64,000 nt of DNA, from assembly GCA_019744975.1 (NCBI GenBank), contig JAIETP010000020.1, positions 1-64,000 of the forward strand. Reading direction: 5' to 3'. This stretch comes from Burkholderiales bacterium (GTDB taxonomy: Bacteria; Pseudomonadota; Gammaproteobacteria; Burkholderiales; SG8-41). The notes beneath the pieces are model-generated. The model was given only the letters and a program-made list of their open reading frames with translations, did no database searches and had not been told where the DNA came from. Made by a program: the position numbers and the translations under genes. Each line of letters opens with the position of its first letter. Position 1 is the first letter of the stretch. Below are positions 8,378 through 16,448 of the stretch, in pieces.

Positions 8378-8743
8378 ATGCAAGCGCCGATCCTCCGCGC
8401 CTATCCCGCGGCCGAAGTCCTCACCGACGAGCGCTGCCATATCCTCGAGCTGTCCAACTCACCGGATGATCCGCAGATGTCGATCGCGCGGGCGCGGGTG
8501 GAGCCTGGCGTCACCACTCGCTGGCATCGCGTGGCCGATACGCTGGAGCGTTATGTGATCCTCGATGGCGTGGGGCGCATGGAGATTGGTGATTACCCGC
8601 CGCAAGAGGTGCAGGCCGGGGACGTGGTGATGATCCCGCCGTCGGTGCGCCAGCGTATCGCCAATGTCGGCGCGGGCGACCTGGTATTCCTCGCCATCTG
8701 CACGCCGCGCTTCAAACCCGAGGCTTATGAGGACGCTGAGTAA
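8378..8743 (+). CDS. Small single-domain cupin protein
   Basis: The 121-residue protein is one cupin barrel. Motif 1 is ARVEPGVTTRWHRVADTLERYVILDGVG, with the single H and the E of the usual metal set. Motif 2 is VQAGDVVMIPPSVRQRIANVG. It begins 12 bases after the SGNH gene, and its last codons overlap the next gene by 17 bases, so the three form one unit. Cupins of this kind may be small dioxygenases, isomerases or sensors; the single-domain size and partly lost histidine set do not allow a choice. Confidence 0.8.
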   Translation: MQAPILRAYPAAEVLTDERCHILELSNSPDDPQMSIARARVEPGVTTRWHRVADTLERYVILDGVGRMEIGDYPPQEVQAGDVVMIPPSVRQRIANVGAGDLVFLAICTPRFKPEAYEDAE

Positions 8744-9203
8744 AACATTGCTTGCGATGGTGGCTTTGCTGCCGCTGTTGGCAGCGGCTTCCGGCATGGG
8801 CGTTGAGGATTCGCTGCTGCGGCCAAGTGAAATAAAAATGCTGCAGCGGATTGCCGCAGTAGATCCGGCATTCCAGTACGGCGACCGTGTCAAACGTTAT
8901 TTCCGCATACACCCGACGACAAAAAATCGCATACCACTGCGGGTGGAGATGGTGTTGCCGGAGGAGCGCGGTTTGTATTTCGGCGTGTTCACCCGTTATG
9001 TGATGACCATCAACGAGCCGTCGGGAATGGTCGCTTATGAATATGATGCCGGCACGGCCCGGCGCGGCCGCGGCACGATCCTGGTGACGCCGAAGGATGT
9101 GGTGAAAACCGAATACGCTTGCGGGGCGGCGTCATGCGCCACGCGCATCGAGCGAAATGGCCGTGTGATGTCAGGTCATGCGAATAACAAAAATATTAAT
9201 TAA
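8727..9203 (+). CDS. Small exported protein of unknown function
   Basis: The start at 8727 (MRTLSKTLLAMVALLPLLAAASG) gives a clear signal peptide cleaved around residues 19-21; earlier in-frame ATG codons lie deep in the cupin gene. The mature region of about 137 residues has no motif that I recognise. It contains two cysteines (YACGAASCATRI) that could form a disulfide and is rich in beta-prone segments such as LPEERGLYFGVFTRYVM. It overlaps the cupin gene by 17 bases, so it is translationally coupled. An AT-rich repeat copy covers its stop region. Confidence 0.65.
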   Translation: MRTLSKTLLAMVALLPLLAAASGMGVEDSLLRPSEIKMLQRIAAVDPAFQYGDRVKRYFRIHPTTKNRIPLRVEMVLPEERGLYFGVFTRYVMTINEPSGMVAYEYDAGTARRGRGTILVTPKDVVKTEYACGAASCATRIERNGRVMSGHANNKNIN

Positions 9204-9220
9204 ATCAAATACTTATATTA
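9202..9220 (+). repeat. AT-rich intergenic repeat, copy B
   Basis: AAATCAAATACTTATATTA overlaps the stop of the preceding gene and is a variant of the copy at 1004. It is followed by TAGAAT 12 bases on, so it may double as promoter DNA for the YeaQ-like gene. Confidence 0.5.
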
Positions 9221-9280
9221 TTCGCATAGAATGGCCCATTGCCGGTTTCACGGCGTGCTGGATTCAATGAGGAGAAGGGC

Positions 9281-9526
9281 ATGGATTTCGTCTGGCTGGT
9301 ATTGGTGGGTTTGATCGCGGGCTGGTTGGCGGGGGTGCTGGTCAAGGGCGGTGGCTTCGGTGTGCTGGGCGACATCGTCGTTGGCATCCTCGGCGCGCTG
9401 GTCGGCGGATTCCTGTTCCGCTTTTTCGGGCTCTCGGCCGGCGGCGGATTCCTCGGCAGCATTTTTGTCGCGACGGTCGGTGCGATTGTGCTGATCGTGC
9501 TGCTGCGGATCATCAAAAAGGCCTGA
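9281..9526 (+). CDS. GlsB/YeaQ/YmgE-family stress-response membrane protein
   Basis: The ATG at 9281 follows AGGAGAAGGGC. The 81-residue product is almost wholly hydrophobic and glycine-rich: three helices with GLIAGWLAGVLVKGGGFGVLGD, then VGILGALVGGFLFRFFG, then a last helix ending RIIKKA. This is the standard layout of the transglycosylase-associated (PF04226) family, which is linked to stress responses without a known activity. It stands alone, convergent with the LigJ-like gene. Confidence 0.88.
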   Translation: MDFVWLVLVGLIAGWLAGVLVKGGGFGVLGDIVVGILGALVGGFLFRFFGLSAGGGFLGSIFVATVGAIVLIVLLRIIKKA

Positions 9527-9552
9527 GCGGCCGGCCTACTTCAGGGGATGAG

Positions 9553-10569
9553 TCAGGCGAGGAGTGCCTTGATGCGCGGATAGACCTTGCGCACGTTGCC
9601 GCTGAAAATTTTTGCCTTGTCTGCCGCGCTCAGCGATTCGACCTTGTCGATGTAACGCTTGGTGTCATCGTAATAATGACCCGTCTCCGGGTCGATGCCG
9701 CGCACTGCACCGACGATTTCCGAAGCAAACAGGATGTTGTCGGCGGGAATGACCCTGGTCAGCAGGTCGATGCCGGCCTGGTGATAGACGCAGGTGTCGA
9801 AATACACGTTATTCAGCAGAAAGTCTTTCAGCGGCGGCTTGCCCATGTCCTGTGCCAGGCCGCGGTAACGGCCCCAGTGGTATGGCACTGCGCCGCCGCC
9901 GTGCGGAATCACAAATCTGAGCGTCGGAAAATCCTTGAACAGGTCCGCAGTGATGAACTGCATGAAAGCGGTGGTGTCGCCGTTGATGTAATGCGCGCCG
10001 GTGAAATGGAAGGCCGGGTTGCAGGACGCGCTGACATGCACCATCGCCGGCACGTCGAGCTCGACCAGTTTTTCATACAGCGGATACCAGTGGCGGTCGG
10101 TCAGCGGCGGATCAGTCCAGTAACCACCGGCGGGATCCGGGTTCAGGTTGCAGCCGATGAAGCCGTATTCATTGACGCAGCGTTCGAGTTCGGGAATGCA
10201 GTTGGCGGGTGCCACACCGGGGCTTTGCGGCAACTGGCAGACGCCGACAAAGTTTTTCGGGAACAGGGTGCAGGCGCGGTGGATCAGTTCGTTGCAGATG
10301 CCGGACCACAGAGCGCTGGTGACGGCATTGCCGATGTGGTGGCCCATGCCGCCGGCGCGCGGTGAAAAAATCGTCAGATCGGTGCCGCGTTCGCGCTGGA
10401 TGCGCAGTTGCGCGCCTTCGATGCTGTCACGGATTTCGTCATCACCGATGACCAGCGAATCCTTAGCCGGTGCGAGCCGCGCGTCCTTCAGGCCGTCAAT
10501 CTGGCGCTGGCGGAAGGCTTCGAGTGATTTGGGGGCGGTGGTGTAGTGTCCGTGACAGTCGATGATCAT
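9553..10569 (-). CDS. ligJ: LigJ-like 4-oxalomesaconate hydratase (amidohydrolase family)
   Basis: From the ATG at 10569 (GGAG site upstream) the product is 338 residues, the length I know for LigJ. It shows MIIDCHGHYTTAPKSLEAF (metal-binding HxH), DLTIFSPRAGGMGHHIG, INGDTTAFMQF, RFVIPHGGGAVPYHWGR and ILFASEIVGAVRGIDP, all close to LigJ of Sphingobium. That Zn enzyme hydrates 4-oxalomesaconate to 4-carboxy-4-hydroxy-2-oxoadipate in protocatechuate 4,5-cleavage and gallate degradation. The ring-cleavage genes and the LigK-type aldolase are not nearby, so the enzyme may instead act on a related unsaturated tricarboxylate supplied by the adjoining PdxA and PrpD-family enzymes. Confidence 0.85.
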   Translation of the reverse strand: MIIDCHGHYTTAPKSLEAFRQRQIDGLKDARLAPAKDSLVIGDDEIRDSIEGAQLRIQRERGTDLTIFSPRAGGMGHHIGNAVTSALWSGICNELIHRACTLFPKNFVGVCQLPQSPGVAPANCIPELERCVNEYGFIGCNLNPDPAGGYWTDPPLTDRHWYPLYEKLVELDVPAMVHVSASCNPAFHFTGAHYINGDTTAFMQFITADLFKDFPTLRFVIPHGGGAVPYHWGRYRGLAQDMGKPPLKDFLLNNVYFDTCVYHQAGIDLLTRVIPADNILFASEIVGAVRGIDPETGHYYDDTKRYIDKVESLSAADKAKIFSGNVRKVYPRIKALLA

Positions 10570-10583
10570 GCGTGGATACTCCG

Positions 10584-10729
10584 GGGAATCTCTGAAGAAC
10601 CGTAGCGAGCGACGCGAGTGCAAGGAGCACGGCGCGCAGGAGCCGAGACATATCAAACTGGATAGGCGAGGCTCCGAGCACCGCGCGACGCAGCAATCGC
10701 GTCGCGCAGTAGGTTATTCAGAGATTCCC
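10584..10729. mobile_element. MITE-like element with 18-base terminal inverted repeats
   Basis: The ends GGGAATCTCTGAAGAACC (10584-10601) and the reverse complement of 10712-10729 match at 17 of 18 positions. The interior of about 110 bases is itself largely self-complementary, with GGAGCACGGCGCGC pairing roughly with GAGCACCGCGCGACG. It carries no gene. The end sequence resembles ends I associate with IS5-type elements in betaproteobacteria, but I see no transposase and no clear target duplication. Its right edge coincides with the stop codon of the Bug gene, and its left edge lies 14 bases before the LigJ start, so it may affect ligJ expression. Confidence 0.65.
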
Positions 10730-11697
10730 TAATTGGCCTCGATTTTAGCCCTCCTGATCACCGGCACCCAGCGTTTCTGTTCTTCGCTGATGAACTTCGT
10801 GTAATCGCTGCCGCTCGACGGCGCGGAGTCGATGCCGCGGTCCTTCAGCTGTTTGACCACGTCGGCTGCGTTCAGCGCGGCAGCGAAGTCCTTGTTCAGG
10901 CGGGCGCTGACAGCCGGCGGTGTTTTTGGCGGAGCCGACAGGCCGTACCAGTTGATCGCGAGGTAACCCTTGACGCCGGCTTCGGCGATGGTCGGCACAT
11001 CGGGCAGCGCTTCGGCGCGTTTTGCGCCGGTGACGCCCAGCGCGCGGGCCTTGCCCGACTGCACATGCGGCACGGCCGTGGAAATCACCGCCATGAACGA
11101 AGGCACATGGCCGGCGATCAGGTCGGTGATGGCGGGGCCGCCGCCTTTGTATGGCACGTGGTTCAGGCTGACACCGGTCATGCCTTCGAGCAGTTCCACG
11201 GCGAGGTGGCCGGGGCTGCCGATGCCGGAAGTGGCGTAGTTGACCTTGCCGGGCTGGGCTTTGGCATTGGCGATGAATTCACCGAGGTTTTTCGCCGGTA
11301 CCGAAGGATGGGTGATCAGGATGTTCTGCAGCGTGACCAGCATGCCGAGGTGGGTGAAATCCTTCATCGGGTCGTAAGGCACTTTCTGAATGGCGGGGCT
11401 GACCACCATCGAACCGATGTGCGACATGCCGACCGTATGGCCATCCGGTTCTGCACGCGACAGGATCTGCATTGCAATCACGCCGTTGGCGCCGGGACGG
11501 TTGTCAACGATGACCTGATTGCCGAAGCTGGCGGCGAGTTTGGGTTGCAGGATACGGGCGACCAGGTCGGTGGCGCCACCGGGCGGGAAGCCGACGATGA
11601 AACGTACCGGTTTGGTTGGCGCCCAGTCGGCGGCGAACGCGGGGACCGTGATGCCTGCCGCGGCGATGATGGTGGCAATGCGGAGCAGCGTTTTCAT
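10729..11697 (-). CDS. Bug-family (TctC) periplasmic receptor
   Basis: Start at 11697 (AGGAATTCTTCTC upstream). The 322-residue product has a signal peptide ending PAFAADW and the family strands PVRFIVGFPPGGATDLVAR, DNRPGANG, LNHVPYKGGGPAITDL, and PTIAEAGVKGYLAINWYG with the typical WYGL. It is a secreted solute-binding protein for a carboxylate-type ligand. It lies between the LigJ gene and another Bug gene in the same orientation but is cut off from the latter by a strong terminator at 11744-11778. Its TAG stop lies at the edge of the MITE-like element. Confidence 0.9.
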   Translation of the reverse strand: MKTLLRIATIIAAAGITVPAFAADWAPTKPVRFIVGFPPGGATDLVARILQPKLAASFGNQVIVDNRPGANGVIAMQILSRAEPDGHTVGMSHIGSMVVSPAIQKVPYDPMKDFTHLGMLVTLQNILITHPSVPAKNLGEFIANAKAQPGKVNYATSGIGSPGHLAVELLEGMTGVSLNHVPYKGGGPAITDLIAGHVPSFMAVISTAVPHVQSGKARALGVTGAKRAEALPDVPTIAEAGVKGYLAINWYGLSAPPKTPPAVSARLNKDFAAALNAADVVKQLKDRGIDSAPSSGSDYTKFISEEQKRWVPVIRRAKIEAN

Positions 11698-11743
11698 GAG
11701 AAGAATTCCTGATGGGTGAATGTGTGTGTCGCAACATTGTGAC

Positions 11744-11778
11744 AAAAAAAAGCCTGCGGGGCTATTGCCCCGCAGGCT
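11744..11778 (-). terminator. Rho-independent terminator
   Basis: A perfect 12-base stem AGCCTGCGGGGC with a four-base loop is followed on the minus strand by eight T. It sits just 3' of the Bug gene ending at 11836 and would end the PrpD-PdxA-Bug transcript. Confidence 0.9.
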
Positions 11779-11835
11779 CATATATCTAAAGAAACAGTTT
11801 AGTTTTGTTCTGCAGTTGCCGGCTTGGTCCGTATC

Positions 11836-12810
11836 TTAGTTGGTGTGATACAGCCCGGCGGCCTTGATCACTTTTTCCCACTGCGCTTTTTCCGACTTGA
11901 TGTAGGCACCGAAGGCTTCCGGCGTGCTCGGTGCAACGTCAAGGCCCTGCTTGAACAGCAGATCCTTGACGTCGGGCATGTTGAGCACGGCAATCGCTTC
12001 CTTGTTCAGGCGGGCGATGACGGCCGGCGGGGTTTTGGCGGGAGCGAGCAGACCATACCAGTTGTTCGCCTCGAAACCTTTCAGCCCGGCTTCGGAAACC
12101 GTCGGCAGTTCAGGCAGCAGGCCCGAACGTTTGGCGGTGGATACGGCCAATGCGCGGATCTTGCCGGCCTTGATGTGGCCGACGGCGCTCGCGGCGGTCG
12201 CGAAAATCAGGTTGATCTGGCCACCCAGCAGGTCGGCCATGGCCGGGCCGCCGCCTTTGTAGGCGATGTGAACGATTTTGGTGCCGGCCTGCAGGTTAAA
12301 CAGTTCCAGCGCGAGGTGACCGGCGCCGCCGACACCCGAGGAGCCGCCGTTCAGCGGTTTGCTCTTGGCCAGTGCGACCAGTTCCATGACGTTTTTCGCC
12401 GGCACCGAGGGATGCACAACCAGCGCGTTGGTGGAATCAACCGCGCGCGTGATCGGGGTCACGCTCTTCAGCGGGTCGAAAGGCAGTTTTTTGTACAGCG
12501 ATGGATTAATCGCCAGCGCGGCAATGGTGCCCATCAAAATGGTGTAACCATCAGGCGTTGCGTTGGAGGTGATTTCAGTGGCGATGTTGCCGGCGGCGCC
12601 AGGGCGGTTATCGATGATGATCTGCTGACCCAGCCGCTCGGCAAGTTTGCCGCCCATGGCGCGGGCCGTGGCATCGGTGCCGCCGCCGGGCGCGAAGCCC
12701 ACCAGCATGCGGATCGGTTTGGTCGGTTGCCATTCAGCGGCGATGCCTTGCGCGGCAAAGGCCGCGAGCACCGCTCCTGCGAGCAGCTGCGAAATCAGGG
12801 GTTTGGTCAT
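11836..12810 (-). CDS. Bug-family (TctC) periplasmic receptor
   Basis: The start at 12810 follows GGAGG. The 324-residue product has signal peptide AAFAAQGIAAEW, then KPIRMLVGFAPGGGTDATAR, DNRPGAAGN, KIVHIAYKGGGPAMADLLGG and FEANNWYGLLAP. It is 54 bases from the PdxA-family gene and on the same strand, so this receptor probably reports or binds the substrate of the PdxA/PrpD-type enzymes. No TctAB permease is encoded nearby. Confidence 0.9.
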   Translation of the reverse strand: MTKPLISQLLAGAVLAAFAAQGIAAEWQPTKPIRMLVGFAPGGGTDATARAMGGKLAERLGQQIIIDNRPGAAGNIATEITSNATPDGYTILMGTIAALAINPSLYKKLPFDPLKSVTPITRAVDSTNALVVHPSVPAKNVMELVALAKSKPLNGGSSGVGGAGHLALELFNLQAGTKIVHIAYKGGGPAMADLLGGQINLIFATAASAVGHIKAGKIRALAVSTAKRSGLLPELPTVSEAGLKGFEANNWYGLLAPAKTPPAVIARLNKEAIAVLNMPDVKDLLFKQGLDVAPSTPEAFGAYIKSEKAQWEKVIKAAGLYHTN

Positions 12811-12864
12811 GGGTTTCCTCCGGTTTATGGTTGGTTTTGGCTGCAAGGTACTTGGTGTCCGGGT

Positions 12865-13893
12865 TCAAGCCGCTGCGTCAGCGGCTTTTGCTGCTTTTCG
12901 TCCGGCAGCCAGTTTTGTGGCCAGCGTGAAAGCGTGTTCCATCGCGCCGGGATCGGCCTTGCCCTGGCCGGTGATGTCGTAGGCCGTGCCGTGGGCGGGC
13001 GTGGTGAAAACGGTTTTGAGGCCGGCGGTTACGGTGACGCCCTTGTTGAAGCCGAGCAGCTTGGTCGCGATCTGGCCCTGGTCGTGGTACATCATCACCA
13101 CGCCGTCGAAGTCGCCTTTCAGCGCTTTCAGGAAAATCACGTCGGATGAAATCGGGCCTTCGCAGTTGACGCCGGCGGCGCGGAGTTTGTCGACGGTTGG
13201 GCGGATGACGCGGATTTCTTCGTCACCGAACAGGCCGTTTTCGCCGTTGTGCGGGTTCAGCGCGGCGACACCGATGCGCGGGCTGGTTTTGCCTGCCGCG
13301 CGCAATGAATCGTTGGCGAGGTGAATGGCGGAAGTGATGCGCTCCGGGGTCACCATGTTGACGGCTTCGCGCAGCGCGACATGCGAAGTCACGCGGAAAG
13401 TGCTGAACTGGTCGATGACGTTCATTTCACCGAAAAAGCCGCTGTGGTCGGTGAGTTTGGCGAACATCTGGTGCTCGTCATTGAATTTCCAGCCGCCGCG
13501 GTTCATTGCGCCCTTGTTCAGCGGTGCGAAGCAGATGCCGTCGAGTTTGCCGGCCATGGCGAGGTCGATCATGAATTTCAGCGTGTCGCCGGCGAGTTTA
13601 CCGGCTTCGTCCGAAGAAACACCCTGCGGGAATTTAGCCGGGTCGGTATTGCCGAGTTCGAGCAGCGGCAGATCCTGGCGCGGCCAGGTCACTTCATCAA
13701 TGCTGCGATAGACGGTGTGCGGAATTTTGACGCCGGCGTTGCGCATGCCGAGTTCGAGTACGCGTTTATCGCCAATGATGACTACGTTCGCGAGCTGCGC
13801 GGGTTTGCCGGAGGCCAGCAGTTTGGCCGCGATTTCGGGGCCGATGCCGGTGACATCACCGAGCATCAAGCCGATGCGGGGAAGAGTATTCAT
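12865..13893 (-). CDS. PdxA-family NAD-dependent dehydrogenase (PdxA2/TphB-like)
   Basis: The 342-residue protein has the PdxA landmarks PRIGLMLGDVTGIGPEIAAK at the N-terminus, TDHSGFFGE in place of the usual GHTE metal-ligand strand, VVMMYHDQGQIATKLLG, and HGTAYDITGQGKADP. The family oxidises a secondary alcohol beside a carboxylate or phosphate and decarboxylates the product. Members serve vitamin B6 synthesis, 4-phosphothreonate/erythronate catabolism, or terephthalate dihydrodiol oxidation (TphB). The catabolic neighbours and the altered GHTE motif argue against B6 synthesis. It lies 30 bases from the PrpD-family gene, so the pair is probably co-transcribed. Confidence 0.85.
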   Translation of the reverse strand: MNTLPRIGLMLGDVTGIGPEIAAKLLASGKPAQLANVVIIGDKRVLELGMRNAGVKIPHTVYRSIDEVTWPRQDLPLLELGNTDPAKFPQGVSSDEAGKLAGDTLKFMIDLAMAGKLDGICFAPLNKGAMNRGGWKFNDEHQMFAKLTDHSGFFGEMNVIDQFSTFRVTSHVALREAVNMVTPERITSAIHLANDSLRAAGKTSPRIGVAALNPHNGENGLFGDEEIRVIRPTVDKLRAAGVNCEGPISSDVIFLKALKGDFDGVVMMYHDQGQIATKLLGFNKGVTVTAGLKTVFTTPAHGTAYDITGQGKADPGAMEHAFTLATKLAAGRKAAKAADAAA

Positions 13894-13923
13894 GAGTGCT
13901 CCAATCAGGGCACTGATTTTAGT

Positions 13924-15360
13924 CTATTTTTTCGCTTTTGCCGGCTTTTTGCGGGCGGGGCTGATGGCCAGCAACCGGGTCAGTTCGCGGGTGCTGCGGA
14001 GTTTTTCAAGCTCGTACACCATATTGATGATTTTCCCGGCGCTCGTTTCCGACAGCCCGCCCCAGGTGGCGCATTCCATGAACTTGGCGGCGACCTCATC
14101 ATCACTCATCGGATTGGCCGGGCTGCCTTTGCCGAAGTCGGCACTGCCGCTGATGGTGCGGCCATCCTTCAATTCGATGTCGATGAGGGTGGTCATTTTT
14201 TCGTAGCCGGCGGCTTCAGCCTTGGGATGCACGCCGAAATCGATGAGTCCGATGGTGCGCTGCACATCGGCGCGATTGACCATGGCGTCGGTGAACTCGG
14301 CGAGTCCGGCGCGGCGTTCCAGCAGCAGAATGGCGATGCAGAACTCCATGCTGAACTTGGCTTGCAGTTCATTTTTCGGACGGCGATGAATCAGCGTGTT
14401 CGGCATGTGGCGGTTGGTGCCGACCCGGACTTTTGCAACTTGCGAAGGTTTGATGTCGTGTTTAAGCACAAGTTCAAGCATCACGCCCATGCCGGGATGA
14501 GTCAGTGAACCGCTGGGGTGGGGCTTGATCGACACGCCGGGCATGGCGAATGTCCACGGTTTGCCGAGTTTGCCGTGAATGGCCTGCGCTTCATAACCGC
14601 CACCCGCGGCTTTGAAAAATCCGCGATTGGCTTCGAGACCGTTGCCGGCGGCGGTCCAGCCGAGTTTGACCAGTTCGGCGGCGAGCACGCCGGATTCTGC
14701 GGCGCGACCGGGATGGAAGGGTTTGGTCATGGTGCCGAAGTTTTCGCGCAAACCGGCGGCCTGGCTGGCGCCGAGGCTCAATACTTGCGCGGTTTGCGCG
14801 ACATCGAGACCGAGCAGACGCGCAGCACCGGCGGCGGCGCCGATGGCGCCCATGGTCGCGGTGGAATGAAAACCATCAGCGTAGTGCCGCGGGTTGATGG
14901 CTTCGGCGATTTTGGTTTCGACTTCAACCGCGATCTGGAAAGCGGTCAGCAGGTCGAGCCCGGAACGGTTGTCGCGTTCGGCGAGGGCGAGCACGGGAGG
15001 CAGTGCCGGTGCGGTGGGGTGGGTCAGCAGGCCGTAGACGCGGTCTTTGGCGACGGCGAGCTGGGTATCGTCGTAATCGTCGGCATGGATGGCGATGCCG
15101 TTGGCGAACGCGGCGAAACGCGGCGGCACTTTCAGCGCAGTGCCGATCACGGTCGCGCCCTTGTCCAGCGGCACACCCAGGGTTTTCAGATAGTTGCGCA
15201 CAATGTGGCCGGACTCGGCGGCATTGCCGGCAAATGCGAGACCCAGACCGTCAAGCAGGGAGCGTTTGCCGAGGTGCATCACCTCGCGCGGGATTTGTGC
15301 GGGCCTGGTGCGGGTGATGAAGGCGGCGATTTCGGCGGTCAGCGAATAAGGCTGGGTCAT
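13924..15360 (-). CDS. MmgE/PrpD-family protein
   Basis: The 478-residue protein has the all-helical PrpD N-terminal domain with KRSLLDGLGLAFAG near residue 30 and GTALKVPPRFAAFANGIAIHADDYDDT near residue 90, then TMGAIGAAAGAARLLGLD and KPFHPGRAAESGVLAAEL. All match the family signature. PrpD dehydrates 2-methylcitrate and close relatives decarboxylate cis-aconitate, so a branched carboxylate is the likely substrate. It is the first gene of the minus-strand run that continues into PdxA, Bug and possibly LigJ, and it is divergent from the HpaI-type aldolase across 124 bases. A lysine-rich KKPAKAKK tail ends the protein. Confidence 0.87.
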   Translation of the reverse strand: MTQPYSLTAEIAAFITRTRPAQIPREVMHLGKRSLLDGLGLAFAGNAAESGHIVRNYLKTLGVPLDKGATVIGTALKVPPRFAAFANGIAIHADDYDDTQLAVAKDRVYGLLTHPTAPALPPVLALAERDNRSGLDLLTAFQIAVEVETKIAEAINPRHYADGFHSTATMGAIGAAAGAARLLGLDVAQTAQVLSLGASQAAGLRENFGTMTKPFHPGRAAESGVLAAELVKLGWTAAGNGLEANRGFFKAAGGGYEAQAIHGKLGKPWTFAMPGVSIKPHPSGSLTHPGMGVMLELVLKHDIKPSQVAKVRVGTNRHMPNTLIHRRPKNELQAKFSMEFCIAILLLERRAGLAEFTDAMVNRADVQRTIGLIDFGVHPKAEAAGYEKMTTLIDIELKDGRTISGSADFGKGSPANPMSDDEVAAKFMECATWGGLSETSAGKIINMVYELEKLRSTRELTRLLAISPARKKPAKAKK

Positions 15361-15484
15361 GGCAAATGTTCCGGAGAAAAGCGAGGCGCTTTATTACCAT
15401 ATTCCGCATGCTGTCGCCATGCGGCTTGCCCTCAGCGAATGCGCGGAGTAATCTCGGCGCTCCATTTCCCGCAGCAGAATCTCC

Positions 15485-16252
15485 ATGAAAAATCCGATTC
15501 GTGCCGCGCTGCAGCGTGGCGAAACCGTCACTGGCCTGATCCTCTTTACCGGCAGTCCGATCATCACCGAACTGGCCGCCGCTGCCGGCATCGATTTTGT
15601 CATTATCGACATGGAGCACAGCGCGCTCGACCTCGACCGCTGTGCGCACATCATCCGTGCCGCCGATGCCGCCGGCATCACGCCGTTTGTGCGGGTGCCG
15701 GAATCCGATCCCAACCTGATTCTAAAATTGCTGAACATGGGTGCTGCCGGCATCGCGCTGTCGCATGCAACACGTGAGAACTGCGCGAAAGCCCTTGAGG
15801 CCGCGCGTTATGCGCCGGAGGGCAGCCGCGGTGCCTGTGCCATCGTGCGTTCCGCCGGTTATGCGCCGGGTGACTGGGATGCGCATGTACGCCAGGCCAA
15901 TGACGAGATGATGGTGATCCCGTTGATCGAAGACACGCCCACGCTGGAAGACTTTGAAGCGATGGCGGCGATGCCCGGGCTGGAAGTGTTTTTCATCGGG
16001 CCGACCGACCTGTCGATCGCACTGGGTGTGCCGCATGCCACCTTTGATGAGCCGAAAATGAGTGCTGCATTGGAAAAAGTGGTCGCTGCAGCACGCAAGC
16101 ACGGCAAATACGTGATGACCACCATCGGCAACAAACCCGACCCGGTGTACGGCAAATCGGTGCGCAAGCGCGGTGTGCAAGCCATCGTGCTCGGCACCGA
16201 TGGACATTTATTTTTGGATGTATGCCGACGGCTGAACGCCGTTAAAACCTGA
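15485..16252 (+). CDS. HpcH/HpaI-family class II aldolase
   Basis: The 255-residue protein carries IDFVIIDMEHSALDLD near residue 37, with the metal-site Glu/Asp strand, PFVRVPESDPNLILKLLNMGAAGI with the catalytic Arg, and VFFIGPTDLSIALG near residue 170 with the second metal Asp. The family cleaves 4-hydroxy-2-oxo acids to pyruvate and an aldehyde, or 4-carboxy-type substrates to pyruvate plus oxaloacetate. Set against the LigJ/PdxA/PrpD run, it is the obvious candidate for the final carbon-carbon cleavage, an inference from position. It is followed by a palindromic repeat and a BKACE gene. Confidence 0.88.
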   Translation: MKNPIRAALQRGETVTGLILFTGSPIITELAAAAGIDFVIIDMEHSALDLDRCAHIIRAADAAGITPFVRVPESDPNLILKLLNMGAAGIALSHATRENCAKALEAARYAPEGSRGACAIVRSAGYAPGDWDAHVRQANDEMMVIPLIEDTPTLEDFEAMAAMPGLEVFFIGPTDLSIALGVPHATFDEPKMSAALEKVVAAARKHGKYVMTTIGNKPDPVYGKSVRKRGVQAIVLGTDGHLFLDVCRRLNAVKT

Positions 16253-16259
16253 AAACCTT

Positions 16260-16419
16260 GCCACAGAGGTCACAGAGAATTTCAAAAACAATTTACAAGA
16301 TGAACAGGATGATCAGGATAAGAAAAACAGAAAAGGCCGCGGATCAAGGGGTTTTATCCTGGAAATCCTGTCCATCCTGTTAGTTTGTTTTTCTCTGTGT
16401 GCTCTGTGACCTCTGTGGC
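16260..16419. repeat. Long inverted-repeat element (CACAGAGG type)
   Basis: The outer arms GCCACAGAGGTCACAGAG and its exact complement at 16402-16419 flank inner, imperfectly matched arms AACAGGATG / CATCCTGTT. The whole 160 bases can fold into one long hairpin. It lies between two co-directional genes and holds no ORF. This sequence type is, as far as I recall, a dispersed palindrome found in several proteobacteria. Confidence 0.75.
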
Positions 16420-16448
16420 TAAATGATTTTGACCTTGATTTTTAAACC

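Noticed and set aside
11824-13149. 441-residue plus-strand frame
   Set aside because: It runs antisense to a clear Bug gene and the PdxA-family gene and resembles no protein.
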